Below, in pieces: positions 9,569 through 17,885 of a stretch of DNA of 64,000 bases. The notes below the pieces were generated by a model, which saw only the letters and a list, made by a program, of their open reading frames with translations, was not told the origin of the DNA and searched no databases. The position numbers were made by a program, and so were the translations under genes. Position 1 is the first letter of the stretch, and each line of letters opens with the position of its first letter. The DNA comes from Clostridium bornimense (GTDB lineage: Bacteria > Bacillota > Clostridia > Clostridiales > Clostridiaceae), in assembly GCF_000577895.1 (NCBI RefSeq), contig NZ_HG917868.1:434001-498000 (forward strand), written 5' to 3'.

Positions 9569-10156
9569 ATGAAGAGTTTAAGAGGTAGTAAAACTGCAGA
9601 GAATCTACTAAAATCTTTTGCAGGAGAATCACAAGCAAGGATGAGATATACGTATTATTCTAGTGCGGCAAAGAAAGCAGGTTATGTTCAAATTTCAAAA
9701 ATATTTATGGAAACTGCAGAGCAAGAAAAGGAACATGCAAAAAGATTCTATAAATTTTTAAAGGAAGATTATGTAGATGAAGAAATAGAGATAACTGCAA
9801 GTTTTCCAGTAGCACTTCATGAAGATACAATGAAAAATCTAGAGTCAGCAGCAATGGGAGAAAATGAAGAGTGGACTAAGTTATATCCTGAATTTGCACA
9901 AGTAGCAGAGGAAGAAGGATATCCAACTATTGCTAAGGCTTATAGGGAGATAATGAAAGTTGAAAAAGGTCATGAAATCAGATATAAGAAATTAGCAGAT
10001 AATATTAAAAATGATAGAGTATTTAAGAGAGACGAAGTAGTATTATGGAAATGTAATAATTGTGGATATATTTATGAAGGAGAAGAAGCTCCAAAAGCAT
10101 GTCCAGCTTGCTTACATCCACAAGGATATTTTGAGTTATTATCAGAAAATTATTAG
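9569..10156 (+). CDS. rbr: Rubrerythrin
   Basis: This 195-residue protein is a peroxidase that reduces H2O2 with electrons passed through its rubredoxin-like domain. Residues 1-145 form the ferritin-like diiron domain (ESQARMRYTYYSSAAKK; TAEQEKEHAKRFYKF; MKVEKGHEIRYKKL give the ExxH-type ligands). Residues 159-195 form the rubredoxin domain with CNNC and CPAC iron ligands. Length and order match classical rubrerythrins. Start ATG follows AGGAAGTG. Superoxide dismutase follows after 11 bases, so the pair would convert superoxide to peroxide and peroxide to water in one operon. A palindromic operator candidate sits upstream. Confidence 0.97.
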   Translation: MKSLRGSKTAENLLKSFAGESQARMRYTYYSSAAKKAGYVQISKIFMETAEQEKEHAKRFYKFLKEDYVDEEIEITASFPVALHEDTMKNLESAAMGENEEWTKLYPEFAQVAEEEGYPTIAKAYREIMKVEKGHEIRYKKLADNIKNDRVFKRDEVVLWKCNNCGYIYEGEEAPKACPACLHPQGYFELLSENY

Positions 10157-10167
10157 GAGTGAATAAT

Positions 10168-10785
10168 ATGAAATATGATAAAATAAGTTTGCCATATAAG
10201 TTTAGCGACTTAGAACCTCATATAGATGCTGAAACTGTAAATATACATTACTCAAAGCATTTACAAACATATGTTAATAATCTTAATACTATAGTAGAAA
10301 ATAATCCATCTTTTTTTGTTGGTAAGACGCTAGAAGAAGTTTTATCAGATGTAAATAATATACCAGAGGAGATAAAGTTACCAGTAATAAATCAAGGTGG
10401 CGGAGTATTTAATCATAATTTGTATTTTTCAATATTATCACCTACTGCCAAGTTATTACCAGAAGGAGAATTATTAAAAGATATAAATGATACATTTGGT
10501 AGTGTTGATAAATTAAAGGAGCAAATTTCCAATGCATCTATAGGGCATTTTGGATCAGGATATGGATGGCTTGTTATAAATAAATATGGCGTTTTGCAAG
10601 TTATGAGAATGTCAAATCAAGATAATCCTTTGAGTATCGGGGCTAAACCTATATTAACAATAGATGTATGGGAACATGCTTATTATTTGAAATATAAAAA
10701 TGTAAGAGCAGACTATGTAAAAAATATATGGAATATTATTGATTGGTCTGTTGTAGAAAAATTATATAACAAGTATAAAGCATAA
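10168..10785 (+). CDS. sodA: Superoxide dismutase, Fe/Mn family
   Basis: This 205-residue enzyme dismutates superoxide in the cytoplasm. Metal ligands fit the family: His in NIHYSKHLQTYV, His in GGGVFNHNLYFS, and Asp/His in DVWEHAYYLKYKN. SNQDNPLS is also typical. The open frame extends to a GTG at 10159, but the ATG at 10168 has AGGAGTG 6 bases upstream and is preferred. Fe versus Mn use cannot be settled by eye. It is the second gene of the rubrerythrin operon. A cytoplasmic superoxide dismutase is not universal among clostridia and suggests aerotolerance. Confidence 0.95.
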   Translation: MKYDKISLPYKFSDLEPHIDAETVNIHYSKHLQTYVNNLNTIVENNPSFFVGKTLEEVLSDVNNIPEEIKLPVINQGGGVFNHNLYFSILSPTAKLLPEGELLKDINDTFGSVDKLKEQISNASIGHFGSGYGWLVINKYGVLQVMRMSNQDNPLSIGAKPILTIDVWEHAYYLKYKNVRADYVKNIWNIIDWSVVEKLYNKYKA

Positions 10786-10823
10786 AATTACTATATATAA
10801 TAGATTGTAATTTTATAAAAAAG

Positions 10824-10865
10824 GAAGTGGCTATATACTGGTACTACAGTATCATAGCCACTTTT
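10824..10865. terminator. Bidirectional terminator between sodA and ttcA
   Basis: AAGTGGCTAT and ATAGCCACTT form a perfect stem with CTG/CAG inside; T-rich tracts follow on both strands. It serves two convergent genes. Confidence 0.85.
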
Positions 10866-10866
10866 A

Positions 10867-11586
10867 TTATTTTATTAAATCTTTATTCCAGATAAAAAGT
10901 TGTTCTGGATTGTTTAATGCTCCAAATATATTTCTTTTGAAACCAGGAATACGTTCGTTTAATTCATTTATTAATTCTTTTACATCTTGTCTTTTAGTTT
11001 TTCCATCAGCAGGACACGGATTTTTTATAATAGGTAAATTATATTTTTTTGCAATATTTTTTATGGAGCCTTCTGATATATAGACCATGGGACGTATTAA
11101 TGTAATGGTGTTCTTATCCATAAATGTTTTTGGAGAAAAACAATTTATACGTCCTTCATAACTTAATGATAGAATTAAGGTTTCTATAGCGTCATCTTTA
11201 TGATGTCCTAAAGCAACTTTATTACATCCAAGTTCTTCAGCAGTATTATTAAGTATACCACGTCTAAGTTTTGCACATAGAGAACAAGGATTTTTTTCCT
11301 TTTTTAAATCAAAGACAATTTCTTTTATATCAGTTTGTATTTCGTAAAAAGGAACATCTAGTTCTTTACATAGAGAATGAAGAGGACCGTTGTCTACTCC
11401 ACCAGGATTAAGAGTTATTGCTATAAGGTCAAATTTTTCTGGAGAAAATTTTTTATATAAATTTAAAAGATGAAGAAGAGTTAAGCTATCTTTACCGCCA
11501 GAAAGTCCCACAGCTATTTTATCTCCATCTTCTATTAAGTTGAAATCATTTATCGCTTGCCTCATTTTACTAAGAAGTTTTTGCAC
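10867..11586 (-). CDS. ttcA: TtcA-like tRNA 2-thiocytidine synthetase
   Basis: This 239-residue PP-loop ATPase would thiolate cytidine 32 of tRNA. The ATP pyrophosphatase loop is VGLSGGKDSLTLLHLL (about 25-40). The cysteine pair NPCSLCAKLRRG and GHHKDDAIETL follow the TtcA/TilS pattern; the paired CxxC cysteines in TtcA bind an iron-sulfur cluster. The open frame runs further upstream to 11688, but that part is a hydrophobic stretch over the divergent promoter. A GTG at 11584-11586 with GAGGTGAT just upstream gives the family N-terminus, so it is chosen. It is divergent from the VOC gene. Confidence 0.85.
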   Translation of the reverse strand: MQKLLSKMRQAINDFNLIEDGDKIAVGLSGGKDSLTLLHLLNLYKKFSPEKFDLIAITLNPGGVDNGPLHSLCKELDVPFYEIQTDIKEIVFDLKKEKNPCSLCAKLRRGILNNTAEELGCNKVALGHHKDDAIETLILSLSYEGRINCFSPKTFMDKNTITLIRPMVYISEGSIKNIAKKYNLPIIKNPCPADGKTKRQDVKELINELNERIPGFKRNIFGALNNPEQLFIWNKDLIK

Positions 11587-11647
11587 AATATCACCTCGTA
11601 TTTTATTATAATATATATTAATAATAATTAAAAATGGAGTGAAACAA

Positions 11648-12028
11648 ATGATAAATAAAATAGGAAAGATAACTTTATATGTAAACAATCAAGAAGAAGC
11701 TAAAGAATTTTGGACAAAGAAAATGAATTTTGTTGTAAAAGCAGAAAATCCTATGGGACCTAATATGACATGGTTAGAAGTAGGGCCAAGTGAAAGTGAA
11801 TTTACTACTTTTATTTTATATAATAAAGAGTTGATGAAAACACAAAATCCTGAAGCTGTAGCTCATCCATCCATTATTTTAAGTACGGATAATATAGAGG
11901 ATACTTATAAGAATATGAAAGAAAATGGTGTTGAAGTAGAGGATATTATGAAGATGCCATATGGAAGTATGTTTTCTTTTAAAGATCAAGATGGAAATAG
12001 ATACTTGATTCGTGAAGATAAGATTTAG
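11648..12028 (+). CDS. VOC-family (glyoxalase-like) protein
   Basis: This 126-residue protein has the paired beta-alpha-beta-beta-beta modules of vicinal oxygen chelate proteins: KIGKITLYVNNQEEAKEFWTKK opens the first module, and YGSMFSFKDQDGNRYLI closes the second with a possible metal-ligand region. Substrate is unknown; members include glyoxalases, dioxygenases and antibiotic-binding proteins. A GTG at 11639 is in frame, but ATG 11648 has GGAGTG at proper distance. It is monocistronic and divergent from ttcA. Confidence 0.8.
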   Translation: MINKIGKITLYVNNQEEAKEFWTKKMNFVVKAENPMGPNMTWLEVGPSESEFTTFILYNKELMKTQNPEAVAHPSIILSTDNIEDTYKNMKENGVEVEDIMKMPYGSMFSFKDQDGNRYLIREDKI

Positions 12029-12034
12029 TTAATG

Positions 12035-12065
12035 AAAAAGATGCGATAGGTAATTGCATCTTTTT
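12035..12065 (+). terminator. Intrinsic terminator
   Basis: AAAAAGATGC pairs with GCATCTTTTT, ending in a T run right after the VOC gene. Confidence 0.85.
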
Positions 12066-12216
12066 ATAATTAAGGGGATTTTTATGCAAATAAATTAGTT
12101 ATTTTTTGTCTTATGCAAAAAAAGAATGGCTTGGGAAAGACCATTCTTTTATATTAAAAAGGAAAATGATAAAAAAAAACAAAGTATTATTAACTACAAC
12201 TATAATATAACAATAA

Positions 12217-12242
12217 TATATGACAAATATATGACAAATATA
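12217..12242 (+). repeat. Tandem 11-base repeat, possible operator
   Basis: TATATGACAAA occurs twice head to tail (12217-12227 and 12228-12238), then TATA. The 11-base period places both copies on the same DNA face. It lies about 90 bases upstream of the GH13 promoter. Confidence 0.4.
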
Positions 12243-12326
12243 AGAATTTTATATGAAGTTGGAGAAAAACTATAATTCTTGATGTTTAACAGTAAAGATA
12301 ATATTAAATTTATGAATTTTAAATAA

Positions 12327-12355
12327 TTGACAAAGAATAAGTATAAATTAATAAT
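12327..12355 (+). promoter_or_regulatory. Promoter of the GH13 gene
   Basis: TTGACA (12327-12332) is followed after 17 bases by AATAAT (12350-12355), 20 bases before the ATG. The -35 is perfect and the -10 approximate. Confidence 0.55.
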
Positions 12356-12375
12356 GGATTAAGAGGGGTGATTTT

Positions 12376-14268
12376 ATGGAAAAATGGTTAGAAAGTGTAT
12401 ATAGTGATGGATCAAAGTTTTTTGTTAGCAATCCATTGCCTAAAAAGGGTGAGACGATAAAAATTTTAATAAGGATGTATGATACTTCGCCAGTTAAAGC
12501 TGTTATGTTAAGAACTAAGTTAAATGGTATAGAGACTGTATTGGATATGAAGAAGGAATTTGTAGAGAAAGGTCTTGTTTACTATTCTGCAGAAATAACT
12601 GTCTATGAAGATGTATTACATTATCATTTTTATATTGTAACTGAAGATAAGATATATTTTTATAATCAAAAAGAAATCATAGATTACATGCCAGCAGAAA
12701 CATATGATTTTAAAATCCTAATAGATTATAATCAGCCAAGTTGGGTAAAAAGATCTGTGTTCTATCAAATATTTCCGGAACGTTTTTTTAATGGTAACAC
12801 TGAAAATGATGTAAAAACAGGAGAATATTATTTTGATGGATATCCTGCTGTAAAGATAGAGGATTGGAATGCCGAGCCAAAGGAATATGAGGAAAGTCAT
12901 TGTCTTGATTTTTATGGTGGAGATTTAGAAGGTGTTAAAGAAAAAATTCCTTATTTAAAAGAGTTAGGGGTAAATGCTATATATATGAATCCAATATTTT
13001 ATGCAGCTACAGTTCACAAATATGACTGTTTAGATTATTTTACTGTAGATCCTCATTTTGGTGGAGACAAAGCTTTCGAAGAATTAATGGATGAATTACA
13101 TAAAAATAATATGAAGTTGATGTTAGATGTATCAATAAATCATACTGGAACTGCAAATCGTTGGTTTAATAAAGAAGGAACTTTTTTTGATAAAAGTGAA
13201 GGAGCATATAATAATACAGATTCTAAAGAAAGATGTTATTACTTTTTTAATGAAGATAATAGCTATAAGGCATGGTTTGACGTGGAAACATTGCCTACTT
13301 TAAATTACACATCTGAAGAGTTAAGAAATATTATTTATAAAGGAGAAAATTCTTTAGTAAAGAAATGGCTAAAGCCACCGTATAGTATTGATGGTTGGAG
13401 ATTTGATGTAGCAGATACTATGGCTAGAAATAATGAAATACAATTACATCATAAAGTATGGCCAGAGATTAGAAAAAGCATAAAAGAAGAAAAGCCTGAC
13501 GCTTATATTATAGGTGAGGATTGGAGCGATCATAATGAATTTTTAAATGGTGATGAATGGGATTCAGCAATGAATTATTTTGGATTTGGAAGACCGCTTA
13601 GAAGTTTCTTAGGAGAAACAGACTTTTTTATGATGAGAAATCCTAATCTTTCAAAGATAAAACCTAAGATTACAGCTAAAAATTTTGCAAGTAGAATAAA
13701 GGAACATTTATGTAGGTTACCATTTGTAATACAAGAAAATCAATTTAATCTTTTTGATAGTCATGATATATCAAGACTTCATAATAATAAAGAAATAAGT
13801 TTTGAAGAATATCGTGGTGCTGTTATTATGTTATTTACAATGATAGGTACAGCTAATATATATTATGGGGATGAAGCAGGAATTGATGGAAGATTATATA
13901 CCAATGAAGGTTGTAGATATCCAATGCCTTGGGATAAGGATATAAAATCAACGGAGTACTATAAATTATATTCTAAACTAGCACATTTGAAGACTAGTGA
14001 AGAAGCACTTCAAGATGGTGGATTTAAGGTACTTTCTGATGAAGATTATGTATTTGTTTATGCAAGATTTAGCAAAGAGGATGTATTTATAGTTGTCTTC
14101 TCTGCTGATGATATGGATAGAAAAGTAAAAATACCTGTAAGAATTTTTGGTAAAAGCCCAGAGATTAAATCTACAGATATATTTGGAACAGAGCTAAACT
14201 TTATTGTAGAAAAAGAAGACATTTATTTAAAAGTAAAAGCTCATACTAGTTATTTAATTAAGTTATAG
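12376..14268 (+). CDS. GH13 alpha-glycosidase (neopullulanase/cyclomaltodextrinase type)
   Basis: This 630-residue cytoplasmic enzyme has no signal peptide. Residues 1-120 form a CBM34-like N-terminal domain, followed by the GH13 barrel beginning at SWVKRSVFYQIFPERF. The four conserved regions are present: DVSINHTG (I), GWRFDVADT with nucleophile Asp344 (II), IIGEDWSD with acid/base Glu381 (III) and FDSHDISR with Asp464 (IV). A C-terminal beta domain follows from about 545. This layout is that of neopullulanases, cyclomaltodextrinases and maltogenic amylases, which hydrolyse maltodextrins or cyclodextrins inside the cell. Exact specificity is not readable. It would feed the same glucan pool as the phosphorylase at 3150. 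Start ATG follows GAGGGGTG. Confidence 0.92.
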   Translation: MEKWLESVYSDGSKFFVSNPLPKKGETIKILIRMYDTSPVKAVMLRTKLNGIETVLDMKKEFVEKGLVYYSAEITVYEDVLHYHFYIVTEDKIYFYNQKEIIDYMPAETYDFKILIDYNQPSWVKRSVFYQIFPERFFNGNTENDVKTGEYYFDGYPAVKIEDWNAEPKEYEESHCLDFYGGDLEGVKEKIPYLKELGVNAIYMNPIFYAATVHKYDCLDYFTVDPHFGGDKAFEELMDELHKNNMKLMLDVSINHTGTANRWFNKEGTFFDKSEGAYNNTDSKERCYYFFNEDNSYKAWFDVETLPTLNYTSEELRNIIYKGENSLVKKWLKPPYSIDGWRFDVADTMARNNEIQLHHKVWPEIRKSIKEEKPDAYIIGEDWSDHNEFLNGDEWDSAMNYFGFGRPLRSFLGETDFFMMRNPNLSKIKPKITAKNFASRIKEHLCRLPFVIQENQFNLFDSHDISRLHNNKEISFEEYRGAVIMLFTMIGTANIYYGDEAGIDGRLYTNEGCRYPMPWDKDIKSTEYYKLYSKLAHLKTSEEALQDGGFKVLSDEDYVFVYARFSKEDVFIVVFSADDMDRKVKIPVRIFGKSPEIKSTDIFGTELNFIVEKEDIYLKVKAHTSYLIKL

Positions 14269-14285
14269 TAATAGAAATTACAGTA

Positions 14286-14337
14286 AATCAGGGCACGGTT
14301 ATAAACGAAAAGTACATTGAAAATTGTGTCCTGATTA
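14286..14337 (+). terminator. Intrinsic terminator
   Basis: AATCAGGgCAC pairs with GTGtCCTGATT around a long loop; a run of seven T residues follows a few bases later. Confidence 0.7.
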
Positions 14338-14476
14338 TGATATTTTTTTGTTCTTAAATAAAAATTTACAAATTATAAATAAAAAGAGATTTCAGAATTT
14401 TTGTAATATATGTTAAAATAGATATATTACACAATATTTGTTTAATACTATTTTTATTTAAGAAAGGGGAGGGGCT

Positions 14477-15850
14477 ATGGCAACAGTAACAGAAATAAAT
14501 TTCTCTGAAATCACACCAGCAATAAAAAGATTAAAAGATGTATGTGTTAAAAATAGTACAATAGAACAAAGTCTATATATAGAGCATAAAGTTAATAGAG
14601 GACTAAGAGATATAAATGGTAAAGGAGTTCTTACTGGATTAACGGAAATCTCTGAAATATGCTCTAAGAAGGTTATAGATGGTAAAGAAGTTCCGTGTGA
14701 TGGAAAGCTTTTCTATAGAGGTATAAATATAGAGAGCTTAGTAAGTGGGTTTGTAAAAGAAAAGAGATTTGGATTTGAAGAAGTTGCATATTTGCTTATA
14801 CTGGGGGACTTGCCTACTAGAGAACAATTAAATGATTTTACAGATATATTAGCAGGGTATAGAAGTCTACCAACTTCTTTTGTTAGGGATATTATAATGA
14901 AAGCACCTAGCTTTGATATGATGAATACTCTTGCTAGAAGCGTCCTAACATTATATTCTTATGATGAAAAAGCTGATGATACTTCTATAGACAATGTATT
15001 ACGTCAATGTTTGCAACTTATAGCGGTATTTCCATTACTATCAGTATATGGATATCAAACTTATGATCACTATTATAATGGAAATAGTCTAATTATTCAT
15101 ACTCCACGAACAGATTTATCTACAGCTGAAAATATTTTATACATGTTAAGGCCAGATAGTAAATATACAGAGTTGGAAGCAAGAATTTTAGATGTAGCAT
15201 TAGTATTGCATGCAGAACATGGTGGTGGTAATAATTCAACATTTACTACTCATGTAGTTTCATCTTCAGGAACAGATACGTATTCTGCTATTGCCGCTGC
15301 ATTAGGATCTTTAAAGGGGCCTAAGCATGGCGGAGCAAATATAAAGGTAGTAAAAATGTTCAATGATATGAAGGAAAAAATATCAAATTGGAATGATGAG
15401 GATGAAATTAGAAGCTACTTAAAAGCATTATTACACAAAGAGGCTTTTGATAAATCTGGACTTATTTATGGGATGGGACATGCAGTTTACTCTTTATCAG
15501 ATCCTCGTGCAAATATATTTAAGAAGTTTGTAAAGAATCTATCAGAGGAAAAAGGTAGGACAGAAGAATATAATTTATATTCTTTAGTTGAAAAATTAGC
15601 ACCTGAAGTTATAGCAGAAGAAAGAAAAACTTATAAAGGTGTTAGTGCAAATATAGATTTTTATAGTGGATTTGTTTATAGCATGTTAGACTTACCATTA
15701 GAATTATATACACCTATTTTTGCTATGGCACGCATCGCTGGATGGAGTGCTCATAGAATTGAAGAATTAATAAATACGGATAAGATTATTCGTCCTGCAT
15801 ATATGAATGTTAAAGAACAAAGAGAATATGTAGATTTAAATAACAGATAA
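14477..15850 (+). CDS. gltA: Citrate synthase
   Basis: This 457-residue enzyme condenses oxaloacetate and acetyl-CoA to citrate. Catalytic motifs of the (Si)-type family are visible: HGGGNNSTFTTHVVSSSGTD and GPKHGGAN (His), GMGHAVYSLSDPRA (His) and NIDFYSGFVYSML (Asp). KLFYRGINIESLV matches the N-terminal strand region of bacterial citrate synthases. Start ATG follows GGGGAGGGG. It is monocistronic: no aconitase or isocitrate dehydrogenase gene adjoins it. In fermentative clostridia it would supply 2-oxoglutarate for glutamate. It is unrelated to the Re-citrate synthase of some clostridia. Confidence 0.95.
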   Translation: MATVTEINFSEITPAIKRLKDVCVKNSTIEQSLYIEHKVNRGLRDINGKGVLTGLTEISEICSKKVIDGKEVPCDGKLFYRGINIESLVSGFVKEKRFGFEEVAYLLILGDLPTREQLNDFTDILAGYRSLPTSFVRDIIMKAPSFDMMNTLARSVLTLYSYDEKADDTSIDNVLRQCLQLIAVFPLLSVYGYQTYDHYYNGNSLIIHTPRTDLSTAENILYMLRPDSKYTELEARILDVALVLHAEHGGGNNSTFTTHVVSSSGTDTYSAIAAALGSLKGPKHGGANIKVVKMFNDMKEKISNWNDEDEIRSYLKALLHKEAFDKSGLIYGMGHAVYSLSDPRANIFKKFVKNLSEEKGRTEEYNLYSLVEKLAPEVIAEERKTYKGVSANIDFYSGFVYSMLDLPLELYTPIFAMARIAGWSAHRIEELINTDKIIRPAYMNVKEQREYVDLNNR

Positions 15851-15880
15851 TTAAAAAAACAAATTAAATATTATAATGAT

Positions 15881-15930
15881 AGGAGCTATTGCACAATATA
15901 TTAATCTGGTGCTTTAAGCTCCTTTTTTTA
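15881..15930 (+). terminator. Intrinsic terminator of citrate synthase gene
   Basis: AGGAGCT pairs with AGCTCCT and inner GCAC with GTGC; seven T residues follow. Confidence 0.85.
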
Positions 15931-16102
15931 GTGGCAAATTATTTTATTTTAGAGGTGTTAGGTATTATATGACTCTATATATAAATCTATTATATTTAAG
16001 TGTTGTTTTTTGAGTATGATACATGAATTGTATTGTGTTAATTAAAGTCATACTATGATAAAATTACAAGTGTGAATATTTGTAATATTTTAGGGGTGAG
16101 TT

Positions 16103-16867
16103 ATGAGAGATCTAGAATTTACTGATAATGAGAAAATTGAGTGGATATATGATGGAATAGCAGGAGTTATGGCTGTTATAGCAGTTATAGTCGTAATGTT
16201 ACAGTTTTCAAATAATTTATCACCAAAGGTTAATAGGGGTGTTAATATTATTGATGGAGCTATTTATTTTATTTTCTTAAGTGATTATTTGATGAGATTG
16301 TTAACAAGTAAGAATAAAAAAAGATTTTTTAAACATAATGTAGTAGATACAATAGCTATATTTCCATTTATGTTATTTATGGAATCTAATTTTGGAAGTG
16401 TATTTAAATTAGTTAGGGTAGTTACATATGTATTAAGATTAGTTGGAAATATAAAAGAAGTATTATTTACTAATGGATTTATATATGCATTAGGGTCTAC
16501 AGTTCTTATAACATTTATAGGATCACTAGGGATATATGTTTTTGAGCGTGGAACAGAAAACATATCAAATTATGGTGATGCATTATGGTGGAGTTTTGTT
16601 ACTGTTACAACTGTTGGATATGGAGATATAAGTCCATCAAGTGGAGTAGGGCGGTTTATAGCATGTATATTGATGATAACCGGTATAGGTTTTTTAAGTA
16701 TGCTTACTAGCACCATATCGACATTTTTCTTTTCAAAGATATATAAGAGAAAAGAAAAGAAGATTAAGGAAAAGGATAAAGTTATTATTGATTTATCTGA
16801 TTTATCAGAGGAGAAGAGAAAGAGTATTCTTAGTTATTACAAATTTTTAAAAGAAAATGATATATAA
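16103..16867 (+). CDS. Voltage-gated-type potassium channel
   Basis: This 254-residue protein has six membrane segments in the Kv layout: S1-S4 (residues 15-125) with a positively charged S4-like segment (VFKLVRVVTYVLRLVGNIKEV), then a pore helix and the selectivity filter TVGYGD (170-175) in SFVTVTTVGYGDIS, then S6. A short charged cytoplasmic tail rich in Lys and Glu (from about 210) looks like a coiled coil. It would conduct K+ across the cell membrane. S4 has few Arg, so strong voltage dependence is uncertain. No RCK domain is present. Start ATG follows AGGGGTGAG. Confidence 0.93.
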   Translation: MRDLEFTDNEKIEWIYDGIAGVMAVIAVIVVMLQFSNNLSPKVNRGVNIIDGAIYFIFLSDYLMRLLTSKNKKRFFKHNVVDTIAIFPFMLFMESNFGSVFKLVRVVTYVLRLVGNIKEVLFTNGFIYALGSTVLITFIGSLGIYVFERGTENISNYGDALWWSFVTVTTVGYGDISPSSGVGRFIACILMITGIGFLSMLTSTISTFFFSKIYKRKEKKIKEKDKVIIDLSDLSEEKRKSILSYYKFLKENDI

Positions 16868-16877
16868 GATTATTAAG

Positions 16878-16928
16878 AAAGAACCACATTATATAGAAAT
16901 TAATATAATGGTGGCTCTTATTTTATTT
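16878..16928 (+). terminator. Intrinsic terminator
   Basis: AAGAaCCACaTTATATA pairs with TAATATAATGGTGGcTCTT, followed by ATTTTATTTTTT. Confidence 0.8.
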
Positions 16929-16976
16929 TTTGAAACTAATATAATAAAAATATAACTAAGAAGTGAGGTAGAAAAA

Positions 16977-17873
16977 ATGAGAATTGGTGTATTAATGGGT
17001 GGAGTTTCATCTGAAAGGGAGATTTCTTTAAAATCTGGTGAAGAAGTTATAAATAATTTAGATAAAGAAAAATATAAAGTAATTCCTATAATAATTAATT
17101 CAAAAAAAGATGTTATTAATAAGGTTAAAGATATAGATTTTGCTTTTATAGCATTACATGGTGCATTTGGTGAAGATGGTACTGTACAAGGAATATTAGA
17201 GACTATGGGTATTCCATATAGTGGATGTGGAGTTCTTTCAAGCTCAATAGCAATGAATAAGGATTTATGTAAAAGAGTTATGTTATCAGAAAAAATAGAT
17301 ACAGCCCAATGGTTTATAGCTGGAAGTTTAAAGGAAATTAATTATTATGGAATAAGAAAAATGGGATATCCTGTTTTTGTTAAGCCTAATAATGGAGGTT
17401 CTAGTGTAGCTACAACTCTTGTAGAGCGTGAAGAAGACTTAGAAGATGCTGTTAAGGAAGCATTAAAGTATGATAATGAAGTTATTATTGAAAAATATAT
17501 TAACGGAATAGAGATAACATCATTTGTATTAAATGGTGAAGTTATGCCTACAATTTCTATACAAAGTAATGGTAAAAACTTTTTTGATTATTCATCAAAG
17601 TACGACGAAGGTGGTGCAGATGAAAAAATATTAAGATTAAATAGTCATTTGCAAAAAAAAGTTGACAGAATATCACATAAAATATGGAAAGTGTTAAGAT
17701 GTAAGGGATATATAAGAATTGACATGATATTACAAGATAGAATACCATATGTATTAGAAGTAAATACATTACCGGGGTTAACTAGGTCAAGTCTTATCCC
17801 TAAAAGTGCTATGGAAAAAGGAATTGATTTCCCTAGTTTATTAGATAAGATGATAGAGTATTCCCTTGATTAA
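16977..17873 (+). CDS. ddl: D-alanine--D-alanine ligase
   Basis: This 298-residue ATP-grasp ligase makes the D-Ala-D-Ala dipeptide for peptidoglycan in the cytoplasm. Motifs are LMGGVSSEREISLKSG at the N-terminus, ALHGAFGEDGTVQG (about 59-72), the ATP-grasp KPNNGGSSVATT segment and EVNTLPGLTRSSLIPK (Mg and substrate site) near the C-terminus. The length is typical of short DdlB-type enzymes. Start ATG follows AGTGAGGTAG. The MocR regulator starts 12 bases after its stop, which suggests cotranscription. Confidence 0.96.
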   Translation: MRIGVLMGGVSSEREISLKSGEEVINNLDKEKYKVIPIIINSKKDVINKVKDIDFAFIALHGAFGEDGTVQGILETMGIPYSGCGVLSSSIAMNKDLCKRVMLSEKIDTAQWFIAGSLKEINYYGIRKMGYPVFVKPNNGGSSVATTLVEREEDLEDAVKEALKYDNEVIIEKYINGIEITSFVLNGEVMPTISIQSNGKNFFDYSSKYDEGGADEKILRLNSHLQKKVDRISHKIWKVLRCKGYIRIDMILQDRIPYVLEVNTLPGLTRSSLIPKSAMEKGIDFPSLLDKMIEYSLD

Positions 17874-17885
17874 AAAGGAGTAAAA

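Larger units (their letters stand above)
12066..12375. other. Upstream region of the GH13 gene
   Basis: No gene is visible in these 310 bases. They hold a second stem-loop (12121-12150, AAAGAATGG with CCATTCTTT), a tandem 11-base repeat (12217-12238) and a promoter (12327-12355). Confidence 0.6.

Noticed and set aside
11587-11688. Hydrophobic N-terminal extension of TtcA
   Set aside because: It lies over the divergent promoter and the VOC start, has no ribosome binding site, and the GTG at 11584-11586 gives the family N-terminus.
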